Below are positions 33,550 through 44,040 of a stretch of 64,000 bases of DNA, piece after piece. A model generated the notes under the pieces. The model was not told the DNA's origin and searched no databases. It saw only the letters and a list, made by a program, of their open reading frames with translations. The translations under genes and the position numbers were made by a program. This DNA is from Adiantum capillus-veneris (lineage: Eukaryota; Streptophyta; Polypodiopsida; Polypodiales; Pteridaceae), in NCBI GenBank assembly GCA_014529385.2, contig CM043942.1, positions 29,758,969 through 29,822,968 on the forward strand, written 5' to 3'. Numbering within the stretch: the stretch's first letter is position 1; the number at the start of each line of letters is the position of its first letter.

Positions 33550-33759
33550 CCCCCCTTGCACCTCACGCACTAAATCGCTCTCGAAATACAGTTTGAGCCG
33601 CACACCATTCACCCTGTTTCTAAGAAGCTTGCCATTTTCTCTTACCAGCTGATAGGTCCCATTCGGAAAGGCTTTCTTCACTTTATATGGACTTGTCCAC
33701 TTCTTCTTGAACTTATTCTGGAATGTGAAATCCAGGTAGCTTTCGTACTTCATGACCAA
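33550..33759 (-). pseudogene. pol: G2 integrase C-terminal module (GPY/F-like)
   Basis: Minus-strand frame with KFKKKWTSPYKVKKAFPNGT and NGVRLKLYFESD. SPYKV occupies the place of the GPY/F motif of gypsy integrase C-termini. It overlaps the end of the upstream frame by about 47 bp in another frame, so a frameshift separates it from the integrase core. A purine tract (AAGGGGGG, minus) follows, then the 3' LTR. Confidence 0.72.
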
Positions 33760-35857
33760 GTCCCTTCTCTATCTTCTTGTCTGGCAGGTTCTGATTGAAC
33801 TTGGCAACCCGCTTCTCTCTCTGCTTCACATAGTAGTCTGCCGCTGCCTCTCTGTCCATTTGCAAAGCCTCCAAACTGGCTATCTGATCCTGTAGAGCCC
33901 CTTGTTGAGTGGCATTGACACGCCACATATCCTTCAAAGCACCTAGTTGCGCGTGTACTGGCAACACAGCCTCCTTACCATAGACTACCTTGAATGGAGT
34001 GAAGTTTGTAGCCACTTTATAGGACGTTCTATACGCCCACATACACTTCTCTAGATTTGCTTCCCACTCAGCTCTCTGCTTGTATACGTACTTTGTTAAC
34101 ATCTTGATGATTTGACCATTAGCACTCTCGACTAGACCATTGCATTGGGGGTGATAGGGCGAGGAAAACCAATGCTGAATCTTTAACTTTTCCACTAATG
34201 CACTCATAAGCTTGCTTCTAAACCCTTGACCCCTATCAGAAACTAACACCCATGGAACACCAAAACGGCAACAGATGTTATCAAACACAAACTGAGCCAC
34301 CACATTAGCATTTACTTCCTTCACTGCTTTGGCCTCAACCCATCTTGTAAGGTAGTCAACGACTACCACCATGTACTTCTTACCACTAGTAGACTTTGGG
34401 AGAGGGCCTATGGCATCCAGACCCCACTTCTTGAAAGCACTTTGTGCGATGATGGCGCCCTGTGACTCCGCTATTAGTCGTCTTTCACCTATAGTCTGAC
34501 ACTCGTGGCATGTCTTGCACCAGTAATGCACGTCCTTCACTATGGAAGGCCACCAAAAGCCTGCTCTAAGCGCTCGAAACAGAACCTGGTCTTTGCCTTG
34601 GTGTCTGCTCTCTTCGTGGCATTGCTCCAGTACCATTCCTATCTCTTCTTTGTACAACACCCTTCGAAGCACTCCGTCACGCCCGTAGTTCATAAGATCC
34701 TCACGTACCAGTGTGAATTTGCGGGCCTTTTGCACCACTCTTCTCTTTTGCAGCTTGGAAAAACCTTCTGAACATTGCCCTGTACTCAAAAAACCTTCAA
34801 TCTCCTTAAGAGTCTTCCTACCTGCATAAGTGGCTGGGGCCACATACAGACCTGCAACATGCACCTGTACTTTGCTGCTAGCTAATTGATTCTCCTCTTG
34901 ATTCTGCTCTCTCCTCACATGCTTGAATTGGATCTCTTCAAAAGACTTCAACATCTTCTTGATGGAAAAAAACCAATGCTTCAAAGAATCAAGCTTTACC
35001 TGCCATTGGCCTAACAATTGCTTGATGACTAGCAATGCATCTCCCTTCACCACCAGCCTTGAAATGCCAAACTCTATACACTGTTTTAGACCCAAATGTA
35101 GAGTGAGATACTTCGCCTCATTATTGGTGTGGACATCCTCTAGATCATACGCCTTCAAGAATATAGCTTTGCCGTGTGGGTCGTGTATCACCACACCTCC
35201 TCCTGCCTTCTGTACTACCCTTCGATACACTCTGTCGAACCACATAGTAAAAGCATCCTCCAAGTCGGGTTCCTCCTTAGCTTCATCTCGCACCACTCTT
35301 GGATAGGCCGGCAAATCGACGGCCTTGCTAACAAGAATGTCTGCCAGGTGAGACCGACTCGTGTGATCTACCTTAAACTCAAACTCGAGCTCTTGTAGCT
35401 CCAACACCCACTTCATAATTCTCCTTCCTTGCTTCAAATGTAGCACTACCTCTGGCAATAGATTATTAGCCGTCAACACAAAAAAATTACGCACAACCAA
35501 ATGCACCTTGAACTTCCTGCAAGCGAAGACTAGAGCCATCACCCATTGCTCTGCTTCGGTGTAGGTAGCCTCTCCTAGGCTAATCACCTTGCTCTCGAAG
35601 TATATCGGCTTGTAGCTTCTCCCTACCTTTTGCAGTAGAACCACTTCAATAGCAACTGTGCCGACCGTCATAGACACATAATCCTTGACTCTATCAAAAG
35701 CCTCCCGTGCTTCCCCATCCCACTCATAACCATGCACTTGTTGAGCCCTCTTTTGAAGAGGGTGCACATATTGTGACAACATCCAAAAGAAACGTGATAG
35801 ATACTTCAACTTATGAACAAACAAAGCCAAACCTTGAGCATCTGATGGGGGCTCCAT
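33713..35857 (-). CDS. pol: G2 pol fragment: degraded RNase H, second RNase H, integrase
   Basis: A 714-codon open frame. Residues ~65-140 are a gypsy RNase H relic: Glu remains in TYTEAEQ but the first Asp (GTVAIE) and the Asp after the Thr (LTANN) are gone. Residues ~203-330 form a second RNase H with D208 (MWFDRVYRR), E247 (NNEAKY) and D273 (VKGDALL); the fourth Asp position reads QEEN. Integrase has zinc ligands CHEES...H and CKTCHEC (~413-453) and DDE residues D481, D541 and E577 with 35-residue spacing. ALCHEES-type spacing is normal. The start is simply where the frame opens; upstream RT is in other frames. Confidence 0.85.
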   Translation of the reverse strand: MEPPSDAQGLALFVHKLKYLSRFFWMLSQYVHPLQKRAQQVHGYEWDGEAREAFDRVKDYVSMTVGTVAIEVVLLQKVGRSYKPIYFESKVISLGEATYTEAEQWVMALVFACRKFKVHLVVRNFFVLTANNLLPEVVLHLKQGRRIMKWVLELQELEFEFKVDHTSRSHLADILVSKAVDLPAYPRVVRDEAKEEPDLEDAFTMWFDRVYRRVVQKAGGGVVIHDPHGKAIFLKAYDLEDVHTNNEAKYLTLHLGLKQCIEFGISRLVVKGDALLVIKQLLGQWQVKLDSLKHWFFSIKKMLKSFEEIQFKHVRREQNQEENQLASSKVQVHVAGLYVAPATYAGRKTLKEIEGFLSTGQCSEGFSKLQKRRVVQKARKFTLVREDLMNYGRDGVLRRVLYKEEIGMVLEQCHEESRHQGKDQVLFRALRAGFWWPSIVKDVHYWCKTCHECQTIGERRLIAESQGAIIAQSAFKKWGLDAIGPLPKSTSGKKYMVVVVDYLTRWVEAKAVKEVNANVVAQFVFDNICCRFGVPWVLVSDRGQGFRSKLMSALVEKLKIQHWFSSPYHPQCNGLVESANGQIIKMLTKYVYKQRAEWEANLEKCMWAYRTSYKVATNFTPFKVVYGKEAVLPVHAQLGALKDMWRVNATQQGALQDQIASLEALQMDREAAADYYVKQREKRVAKFNQNLPDKKIEKGLGHEVRKLPGFHIPE

Positions 35858-36480
35858 TCACACCAATGCCTTCACCTTTTCGGGATCAGCCTCTATACCA
35901 TTTTGCGACACCACATGACCTAACAACTGTGCTCGAGGCTGTGCTAGCCTGCACTTCTTGGGGTTTAACTGACCTCCTTCTTCATGGAGCCTTTGAAGCA
36001 GAGCTGGAGCTTTGATAGGTGCTCCAATCTTGAACTGTAGCAGCCTATATCATCCATAAAGACCCTAATAAAACAGCCCAAGTATGGACCAAATACCCTG
36101 TTCATCCAATCTTGGAAGGTGGCATATGCATTCACCAATTCGAACGGCATCCTGCGATAAGTGAAGCAGCCCCATGGAGATATGAATGTGGTCTTCAACT
36201 GGTCTTCAAGTGCAATCCCTATCTGAAAATACCCCAAAAAGCCGTCCATAATTGAGTATCTCTCATGCCCAGTCGCCTGGTTTAGGATTTCATCTTGAAA
36301 ATGGCAATGGATAGTGATTCCTCTTGGTCGTGGCATTCAGTGGCTTGTAGTCAACACACACTCTCCATTTCCACTCTTCTTAGGGGTTATAACCATTGGC
36401 AAGACCCACTTTGACTCTTTCACAGGAAATATGATGCCTGCATCCAATAGCTTATTGATCTCCTGCCAAAGGGCTTCCTT
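35858..36480 (-). pseudogene. pol: G2 reverse transcriptase, broken
   Basis: Minus-strand pieces include KESKWVLPMVITPKKSG, DEILNQATGHERYSIMDGFL, TTFISPWGCFTYRRMPFEL and the active site RVFMDDIGCYSS. The usual FGLTNAPATF segment is altered to FELVNAYATF. Stops and at least two frameshifts separate the pieces, which align well with the RT of TC. Confidence 0.82.
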
Positions 36481-37746
36481 TTAGATTTCCCCTAGTCTTC
36501 TCAGCTTCTGTGCTTTAGGCTTATGTCCCTCCTTAAGAACAATCTTGTGCTCCATCCCCTTTCCACCTCGCAAATGCTTGTACTCCATCACAAATAGATT
36601 TGGATAGGACTCACACAGTTGAATAGAACCCTCCTTTTCACCTTTGGTTAAATCTTCACTTATCATGCTTGAAATTTCCTCTATGCTTAAACCATGAGCT
36701 TGAGGCTGCATACCTTCTTCTTTAGGTGGGGATTCTTCTATGGTGACCCCGAATAAGTATGCATATATCTTCAGCATGTCATCCTCTCTCTCCTCTTCCT
36801 CTGTGCTAGTATAGCCTTCATCATAGCCCGTCTCTGTCTCGTACTCATAGCTTGTCGTATCACCCTCATCTTTAACTGCCATAGGATGAGAACTACTCTC
36901 CTTGGTCTTCAAATCAAGCACAATTTGTCTGCCTTTCTCTTTGTCAGGCAAGGTAAACACTTTGCTCTCCCAATCCTGCTTTGCTCCTATCGCCAAAAGC
37001 CATGGCCTACCCAAGATGATTGGATAAGCATTATCTCCTGCCTTCATCACAAAGAAGTCTATCAGGCACTCTATGCCCATCACCTTGACCTTCACATCCT
37101 GAGCCACACCCAGAAACCTAGATTTGGTATGGTTGGCCATCCTCATGCGCACATTTGACTTGATTACTGCCTTGACTCCCGTCTCTTTCATGGCTGCTTC
37201 TGTCATGACACACACCTGCGCTCCACCGTCTATGTAGGCTTGTACATGCATCCTCTTCTCTATAATCGCATCCACAAGCGAAAGAATGTCTGTGGGGCTA
37301 CCTACCCTCAAAGCCATGTTTTGCACTGCTTGCACATTTCCCTTAGCTCTTGGCATCCTGGTGCTAACACTTGTGGACCACTGCCTTCTGAACTTTGGAT
37401 TTAAAGCTAACAGCTGACCAAAAGTAATATTTGCCTTTTGATTTTGAACATCACTCACTAGATTGTACTCGGGATAGCCACGCCCTAGTTGGAAATCCGC
37501 TTGTTTGATTTTACAACGCGTCCTTCTTTTGCTAGGCTCGGGCTGCTCTCTACCTTCATACACCTTCTCTTTGCCTTTGCGAGCTCTAGTTTCCCGCTCT
37601 GTCTCTGTCTCCCTCTCAGCTCTTGCTCTCTTATTGGCCAAAACTTCGACATCCTGCTTATCCACCCCTATGATGTTTACTCTTGGGACCTCACCTCCGT
37701 TTTGCGGAGCTGGTTGCACAGGATTCTCCACCGCTTGCTCTCTTGG
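36481..37746 (-). CDS. pol: G2 protease region
   Basis: A 416-codon open frame: a charged N-terminal linker (RAERETETERETRARKGKEK), then AYIDGGAQVCVM with catalytic D in DGGA, VRMANHTKSRFLG and YPIILGRPWLL, the conserved end of retropepsin. An acidic spacer follows (YTSTEEEEREDDM) and then the start of RT (EHKIVLKEGHKPKAQKLRR), ended by a TAG in GEI*KEAL. The DGGA form is shared with TC and G1. Confidence 0.82.
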   Translation of the reverse strand, partial: PREQAVENPVQPAPQNGGEVPRVNIIGVDKQDVEVLANKRARAERETETERETRARKGKEKVYEGREQPEPSKRRTRCKIKQADFQLGRGYPEYNLVSDVQNQKANITFGQLLALNPKFRRQWSTSVSTRMPRAKGNVQAVQNMALRVGSPTDILSLVDAIIEKRMHVQAYIDGGAQVCVMTEAAMKETGVKAVIKSNVRMRMANHTKSRFLGVAQDVKVKVMGIECLIDFFVMKAGDNAYPIILGRPWLLAIGAKQDWESKVFTLPDKEKGRQIVLDLKTKESSSHPMAVKDEGDTTSYEYETETGYDEGYTSTEEEEREDDMLKIYAYLFGVTIEESPPKEEGMQPQAHGLSIEEISSMISEDLTKGEKEGSIQLCESYPNLFVMEYKHLRGGKGMEHKIVLKEGHKPKAQKLRRLGEI

Positions 37747-38578
37747 ACCATTGTATTGTCCTTGACCTCGACCTCTACGAAAAAGCGGGTAAATACCTCC
37801 TCTCTCTCTTTGTGGTTGAGGACAATCGGGTGCCTAGTGCCCTTCTTCTCCACAATTATAACACCTACCTGGAAGTGGCCTTGCCCTACCACTTGCTCCT
37901 CTTGGCTGTCCTTTATCCATCACACTGATCCGCAATTCCTGCATTTGCTCGGACAAATCTTGCACCGTGCGCACCCAATTTTGTGGCACAATAGCTACAC
38001 CTCGGTTTCCATGATTATCTTCGTGTGCAGCCTCCCTTGGACTCTGCAGTTGAACATGGGCCATCGTCTCATAGCCTGACACACCCTGCTCTATCTTCTT
38101 CTTTATCTTTATGCTCTTTGATCGAGCAATCGCTACCGCCCCATTGTAATTCTCTAGGCTCTCGAAATCGAGTTTTTCTCTCACCTTCGGATGTAGAAAC
38201 GCCATGAACTTATCTAGCTTGAAGTAGTCTCCATTAGCCAATTGCATGGTTGCCACTAGCTCTGCCCAACACTCTTCAAAATGACCCAAAAACAGATTGA
38301 ATTCTTCACCTTCAGCTTTGCATCCATCTTGACTGGGGAAGTCTCCTTGCGAAAGTCATGAAGAAACCTCGCCCGTAGAGCCGGCCATGCTTGCTTCGGC
38401 TCACCTTCTAACGTTTGTACCATGCTTTAGCTCTACCACGCATCACCAAAGGAAAAGTCTACATTTTGCTATCCTCGTTCGACATACGCAAAGATAGCAT
38501 GTACAACTCAAAATCCGACATCCACTCATCAGGGCTCTCTTCGCCTGTAAAAATTGGTCCATAGCTTCTAGTTGCCAT
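37747..38578 (-). pseudogene. gag: G2 gag with zinc knuckle
   Basis: The ATG at 38578 gives MATRSYGPIFTGEESPDEWM. Frames are broken until 38289, from which a 151-codon piece runs through LDKFMAFLHPKVREKL to the zinc knuckle RCYNCGEEGH. There a TAG replaces an expected Trp codon; the same frame continues APDCPQPQRER, completing CX2CX4HX4C. One stop therefore separates gag from protease. Confidence 0.8.
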
Positions 38579-38633
38579 GACTTCCAACGCGAAAAACCGC
38601 TTCTTTTCGATTAACTGGGAGCAATCAGTGTGG

Positions 38634-38651
38634 TCCTCCGTGGGGGCACCA
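38634..38651 (-). other. Primer binding site of G2
   Basis: Minus strand TGGTGCCCCCACGGAGGA, just inside the 5' LTR. It is the same site, with one difference, as TC at 47260-47277. I could not assign the tRNA. Confidence 0.7.
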
Positions 38652-38656
38652 AAAGA

Positions 38657-40053
38657 TGGAGAGGGGGAATGGGGGAACACGCCCGACACAAACACAAGGG
38701 CCTCTATATAGCTTAGGGTATCCACAACACCCCTGTCCTCTCGGAAAACACCTTCAAAAACACACTTCACACTAGCAGACCACCGCCTACCCAATTTCCA
38801 ATGCTCACACACTCCACAAATCCACCACACAAGGCACACCTACTACCATGGCCTGTCTCCACCCTTACATACACTCGCAGCCACTCAATCTCGCTCTCTC
38901 ACACAAAATACCATCGGTCCGGGGGGGCACACATATCCACACAACTGGCACCGAGAGGAAACATGAAAGCAGGAGAAAGAGAAGGGGGGAAGGGGAAACA
39001 ACAGCAAGAGGGGGCAGCGGTGGCTTGATTGCACTTCAAAAAACATGTACATCGGCTTGCACTACCATCACCATGGCCATTTTTAAGAAAAAGTTACAAA
39101 GGGGCTAGATTGCTAGAGAACTCCACTTTGGAGGCTTCAAACGGCATCCAAAGAGCTATGAAAAAAGCCCTTAATTTGATCCAATTTTGACTTTTGTAGG
39201 GGGGGCCTTTAATTTGGGAATTTACACTTTAATTGGTCCACTTGGCACCTTGAATTGGCATTCTTGGGAAAGGGGCACTGCCTTGCTCTATCTGCCCTCT
39301 TTTGGCCCTCTTCTCTTGGTCCTCATATCTTGCTCACTGGTCATAACTTTGTGCCACCCAGCCTTGCCGAATCTTTGTGTGCCGGTCCTGGCCCATAAAA
39401 ACCTTGCCGCCTTCAAATCCTTTCGAGTGTGCTATTCGAGGCCGCAAAGAAACGGAAAAATTATCTGCCAATCTTTCACTGTCCATGGCTCCCAACTTCA
39501 TCTATCCCCGAGAACCTGGGCGAGGCCAAAATGATGCCAGATGGCGCATTTTTCGATGCGGTCAAGTGGGCTTAGACCCGGCCCTCGAAAAAATTCAACT
39601 GACCTTAACTTGCTATCTAGAGCTTTGATTCACAATCCGAGAAGACCGGTATGATCCACAACTCGAGCACTACACATGTACCTACTGACACTTGTCTGGG
39701 CCACCTGTTCCCAGCTACCCTATCCGTCGGGGATCTGCTACACATTCCAACTTTAAACTTCAGTATTTTGCACACCGGGGCTCCATTTGACGAGCCATCT
39801 GGACCGGCTTCTAGAGCACACTGAACACTACATTCTAGAGCCTTGACTTGGCATTTCAGACACCTTCATCTGCCATCTTATCTGGACCATCTCGTAGCAC
39901 TTTTGGCCTAAAAAACCACTTCAGACATACTTTTCCGCTACCCTTTGGCTGCCCAGGTCCTTGGCACCTGCCCTAGCCTTCTGCACTGTACTTGCCTGCA
40001 CCCTTTGCCTGGCATAGACCACCTCCTAGCTTTGACCAGCTTTGGATGCACCA
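38657..40053 (-). repeat. 5' LTR of G2, truncated
   Basis: Aligns with the 3' LTR from its CCCTCTCCA end to about 40053, where the match stops at TTTGGATGCACCA. Relative to the 3' LTR it lacks the 918-bp insertion, the distal ~170 bp and 70 bp that include the TATA-like motif. Confidence 0.85.
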
Positions 40054-40420
40054 ATGGGGCACTGCAAAATTTCCACATGAAGAGTTGCGGCCTGGGGTTT
40101 AAGGGTATATAGGCTGAGGGGTGACACCATCTAAAGCATACGAGAGAGGGAGTTGGAGCATGTACCGATGGCGGACCCCCTCAGGGGTGCTTCTCTGGTC
40201 GTTCGTGGTTGCGCAGGGCGGAGTACATGGCGCATTTTGGTGACAAGGGGTGGCGCAATGGCGCGCCCGCATGATGAGGTGTTGGCCAGTGGTCGACAGC
40301 GGCTCAGTAGGGAAGTGCTGACATGGCAGACCCCGCCAAGGGCACGTGCCGACGGCCCTTGAGGCCCCAATTTTTAGAAGAGAACCCCCCCCCCCCCCCC
40401 CCCAATAGCGACCTCGCTAT
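40054..40420 (-). repeat. Second copy of hairpin family H
   Basis: Reverse-complement relative of 32132-32550: both carry the AATAGCGAGGTCGCTATT palindrome (here 40404-40421), a TTCTCT...AAAAATT(T)GGG stretch and a GC-rich part with GCGCGCC words. The palindrome sits right at the junction with G1 copy 2, with a 19-C run beside it. The other end abuts the truncated G2 LTR. Confidence 0.55.
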
Positions 40421-42023
40421 TGACAATGCGAAAATAAGGTTCACATTCTTTCAATAGTTTTTGAGCTATGTTCTTACGAAGCTCTTCGGGTGGAAAACCA
40501 TTAACTAGAAAGTTCACAATCTTCTCACTCCATTCATGTATGGTCTCGACTAGGAATAGAGAAGTATCAGGCAATTCGGCTTCACCATTGGTTATGCGAA
40601 ACAAATGATCCGCCATGACATGTTTTTTACCAGGTCTCACAACAACGGTAAAATCAAACTCAAGGAGAATTAACAACCATCGTGTAATTCTTCCCGTGGA
40701 ACAAGGATTATTTACTAGATACAACAAGGCTTGACGATCCACATAGAAAACAAAATTGTTGGCAAGAAGGTAGTAGCGGAATTTCTTTATTGCATAAATC
40801 ATAGCTAAACCTTCTCACTCTGTAGTGGTGTAGTTTCTCTCGTCATCATTCAAATGACAACTTGCAAAGCTAATGGGGTAGTCCAATTTATGTTCTCCCG
40901 GTTAAGCTAGAACACACCCAAGAGCAAAGTTTGATGCATCAATATGCACATGGAAAATTACATTCCAATCGGGCACTCGTAGAATAGGAACGCTAGTCAA
41001 GGTCTTTTTCAATGACTCATAAGCATGGTCACACTCCGCGGTCCAGTGAATCTCAATAAGAAGTTCGTACAATGGACGAGCTATCTCGGCAAAGTTTAAA
41101 ATAAACCGTCGGTAATAACCAACATGGCCCATGAACCTTTGAACTCATTTATAGTTTGTAGGTGGTGGCAATTCAGCAATGGCTTTAATTTGGCTCTCAT
41201 CTATGGAAATCCCATTTTTGGACACTATATGCCCTAAAATGACTCCATGTTTAACCCAAAATTGGCATTTGAAAGGGTTTAAGGAGATGCGATACAATTT
41301 GTACTTCTCAAACACTTTTTGTAAGCATGATAGATGTTCTTTCCAAGAGGAATAAACACAAAGGTCATCTAAGAAAGCTTCGCAAAACTCCCTCAAATAT
41401 TCTCTAAAAGCAGTGTTTATTAATCCTTGAAAGGTAGGAGGGGCATTGGTTAAGCCAAAAGCCATAATATGAAATGCGAACACTCCAAATTCGGTTATAA
41501 AGGTTGTAGTAGCTTGGTCCTCTAGCACAATTGTGATTTGATTGTAGCCAAAGTACCCATCTAAAAAGATATAAGCTTCCTTCCCTGTAACTCTTTGAAG
41601 CACATGTTCTGAATATGGCAAGGGGTAATGGTCCCTCCTAGTGGCGGCATTGACCTTCTTAAGATCCACGCACACCCTGAGTTTCCCATTCTTTTTTGGC
41701 ACAATCACTATTGGAGACACCCATTCTGAGTGCTCAATAGGTTATATGAATCCGCATTTCACAAGCTTTTCAATCTCTTCTTGAACGATCTTTGCATATT
41801 TAGGATTCATTGGGTAGGGTCGTTGCTGATCTGGTTTAGCCATGCTATTCATGGGGATTGTGTGTTGCACCACGGAAGGTGGAACACCTTTCATATCATG
41901 ATATGTCCAAGCAAATATATCCCTGAATTCTTTGAGAAGTTCTTTAAGTACACACTCCTTAGTCTCTATCAGATCTTGGGCAATGAAAACAGGTTTGGAC
42001 TCTTCTCCTGGGTCTGCTAACAT
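40421..42023 (-). pseudogene. pol: G1 copy 2 RT and RNase H
   Basis: Minus-strand frames: 41742-42023 (SKPVFIAQDLIETKECVLK, QQRPYPMNPKYAKIVQEEIE), 41145-41720 (VPKKNGKLRVCVDLKKVNAA, FLDGYFGYNQI, AFLDDLCVYSS active site), 40902-41132 (RNase H: FHVHIDASNFALGCVLA) and 40374-40802 (FRYYLLANNFVFYVDRQALL). Isolated stops separate these otherwise co-linear pieces. RNase H keeps its Asp residues. Confidence 0.87.
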
Positions 42024-42191
42024 TTTATTACTTAAATATCACTGGACCATCATAGACTCCATTTCTTCCATGGATAGGTTTTCTTGGAGCCTTTGCATAC
42101 ACAACCTTACATTCCTCTGTGGTGTAGGATTTGTAATGTTCATGTGCAGGGTGTAAGTCTATGGGGTCCTGTTGTTCTGTGGACTGTGATT

Positions 42192-42431
42192 TCAGTTCCG
42201 ATTCCTTTTGTTGTGAGCTAACTCTCGATTTTGTCGTCTCCTTAAAGAATGGCTCAACTTTGGCTTCTCTTGAGCCTCTAGTTGTGCGATGTCAATGGGT
42301 TGCGGACTACACCACATAAAGCTTTGAAGGTATTCACCCCAGTTATCTACCAACTTTCGATGAGCATCACATGCCGCTATATAATTAAGCCATTCTACGG
42401 TAGATTTCTTCTCATTTATTCTAGCACGCAC
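42192..42431 (-). pseudogene. G1 copy 2 PR-RT connector
   Basis: 79-codon frame with MRARINEKKSTVEWLNYIAA and RRRQNRELAHNKRNRN, matching G1 copy 1 at about 21700-21940. Conserved between copies but without a known domain. Confidence 0.65.
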
Positions 42432-42461
42432 ATTTGATTGATATCGTCACCTCTTATATCT

Positions 42462-42689
42462 TGTTACCATATACATGTGGTAGTGATGTGTGTGAACACA
42501 CTAGGACCGCCGAGGCATTTTTTCCCTCTTTAGGAGGTTTTTTTCCCCCGAGCATTGTATATACGCCCATCACTCTAGGGCTATCTATCTTTCCATTGCA
42601 CACTAAGTAATACACTCTCTATTGTGTGCCTTGATCTTCCTTCGTCTTCTCCAAGCTGTGTGTGTCTCTCTGCAACCCTAATTCCAATA
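42462..42689 (+). repeat. 5' LTR of C1 copy 2
   Basis: 228 bp from TGTTACCATA to TTCCAATA, matching 2996-3220, with a TATATA-type box at about 42557. Confidence 0.9.
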
Positions 42690-42691
42690 AT

Positions 42692-42703
42692 TGGTATCAG
42701 AGC
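42692..42703 (+). other. Primer binding site of C1 copy 2
   Basis: TGGTATCAGAGC, a perfect complement of the plant initiator-methionine tRNA 3' end without CCA extension differences. Confidence 0.88.
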
Positions 42704-43036
42704 AGGTTGCGTCCTCCCGGGCTTAGTCGCCAGCTGCTCCAGCGCACGCCTGCTCACTTTCTTCGATTACAGTGAGGTTTGGCAAGCGTTTGCAGGTCGA
42801 CAAATACTTCGGGAACTCTGCTCAAATTTTTGATTTGGGCTCATTTCGGCCTCCGTTTCCACTACAGGCAGTACTGCACATGCTATTTCATCATTTTGTG
42901 CAGAATTTTTGTCAGTGCCGTTTTCTGCATAACAGGTGCCTTATAGTCTTCTACGGTTTCTGCTATATAGCCCAGGTTGTTCCCGCTCCATTTCTCCTAT
43001 TTTCGAGAAGTTTTCACATCAGGTGCAGCATTTACC

Positions 43037-44040
43037 ATGGCTGACAACAACAACACAGATGTGTTCAAGATGTTTGCTGCTGAGGACAGGTTGGATGGGA
43101 ACAACTACCCTATGTGGGCTTATATAACGCAACATGTTCTTGTGTCAAAGGGTGTCTAGAACATTGTGCAGGGCATTGATGTACGTCCTGGTTCTAAGGA
43201 TGTAGACGATGTTGCAGGTCTTGCTAGAAGGAGTGCTGCTGTTAGAGTTGTTTTGCCTACGACAAAACAAGCTCGTTGGGATGTTAAGGATGCGCAGGCT
43301 CATGCATTGATTGCGTTGTCTGTGAAGCGCACCATTGTTCCTCACATCCGTTCAGCAAAATCTGCAAAACAGGCTTGGGATATTTTGGATGGTCTTTATG
43401 CAAGTCGCAATGAGGCTAAAAAATTGCTTTGCTGCGTAAAGAGTTGGAGTCGAAGATTATGCATGAGGAGGATGATATGGACACTTTCCTTGCTAGTGTC
43501 AAGGATATCAATGAGCAGCTTATTTTTGCAGGTGAAGTCATTTCAGACAGTTCCCTTGTGCAGACTGTTCCTGATGCCTTACCAGGTTCCTACCAGACTT
43601 TTGCTAGTACTTGGAGACCGATGACCCAAGGAAATCCTGAAGTTGTCAAGTTTGATGCATTATGCACATTGCTATTGCAAGAGTCACTTTCTAGAAAAAA
43701 CAGGACTAGGTAGCGTGAAGTTGAACAGGCTTTTATTGCTTCTCAAAGAAAGGGTGGTAACAGTAATGTAGCCACTTCTTATGGTTCTGCTGCGAGTGGC
43801 AAAATTTTTGTTCCTAATGCTTTTGTTGGCAGCACTTCGTCTGGAAATTCTGGTGATAAGGGCAAAAAGAAGATGCGTTGCCATTATTATAAAGCTAATG
43901 ATCACTTGACCAAGTCGTATCCTAAGTTGAAGGAAAAAGATGCTAAGAAGAAAGAGGGTGGTTCCACCGCAAATGCTGATTCCACTACAAATGCAGCCAT
44001 TGTTGAGTGTTCTGTAAAAGGAGACTGTAATGTTGATGTT
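43037..44040 (+). pseudogene. gag: C1 copy 2 gag, broken zinc knuckle
   Basis: The ATG at 43037 gives MADNNNTDVFKMFAAEDRLD and NNYPMWAY, then a TAG at 43157. The frame resumes through KDAQAHALIALSVKRTIVPH, shifts near 43420 to KELESKIMHEEDDMDTF, and stops after NRTR (43713). The zinc knuckle (about 43876-43923) reads CHYYKANDHLTKSYPKLK: two of the three Cys ligands of copy 1 are Tyr here. Confidence 0.86.

Larger units (their letters stand above)
30979..40053 (-). mobile_element. Tat-type Ty3/gypsy element G2 (degenerate, minus)
   Basis: On the minus strand: 5' LTR (38657-40053, truncated), PBS, gag, protease, RT, degraded RNase H, second RNase H, integrase, GPY-like module, PPT and 3' LTR (30979-33549). 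PBS and domain order match element TC at 44582-63319, so they are the same lineage. Two RNase H domains in tandem are a known mark of the Tat (Ogre-like) gypsy lineage. Stops and frameshifts are present in gag and RT. Confidence 0.88.
40421..42461 (-). mobile_element. Ty3/gypsy element G1, copy 2 (minus, truncated)
   Basis: Aligns with G1 copy 1 from the PR-RT connector (42192-42431) through RT, RNase H and the first ~50 codons of the post-RNase H region (ELPDTSLFLVETIHEWSEKI). It stops inside the N-terminal integrase region at the hairpin repeat. At its 5' side it is interrupted by C1 copy 2; the rest (protease, gag, LTR) would lie beyond the window. Confidence 0.88.
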
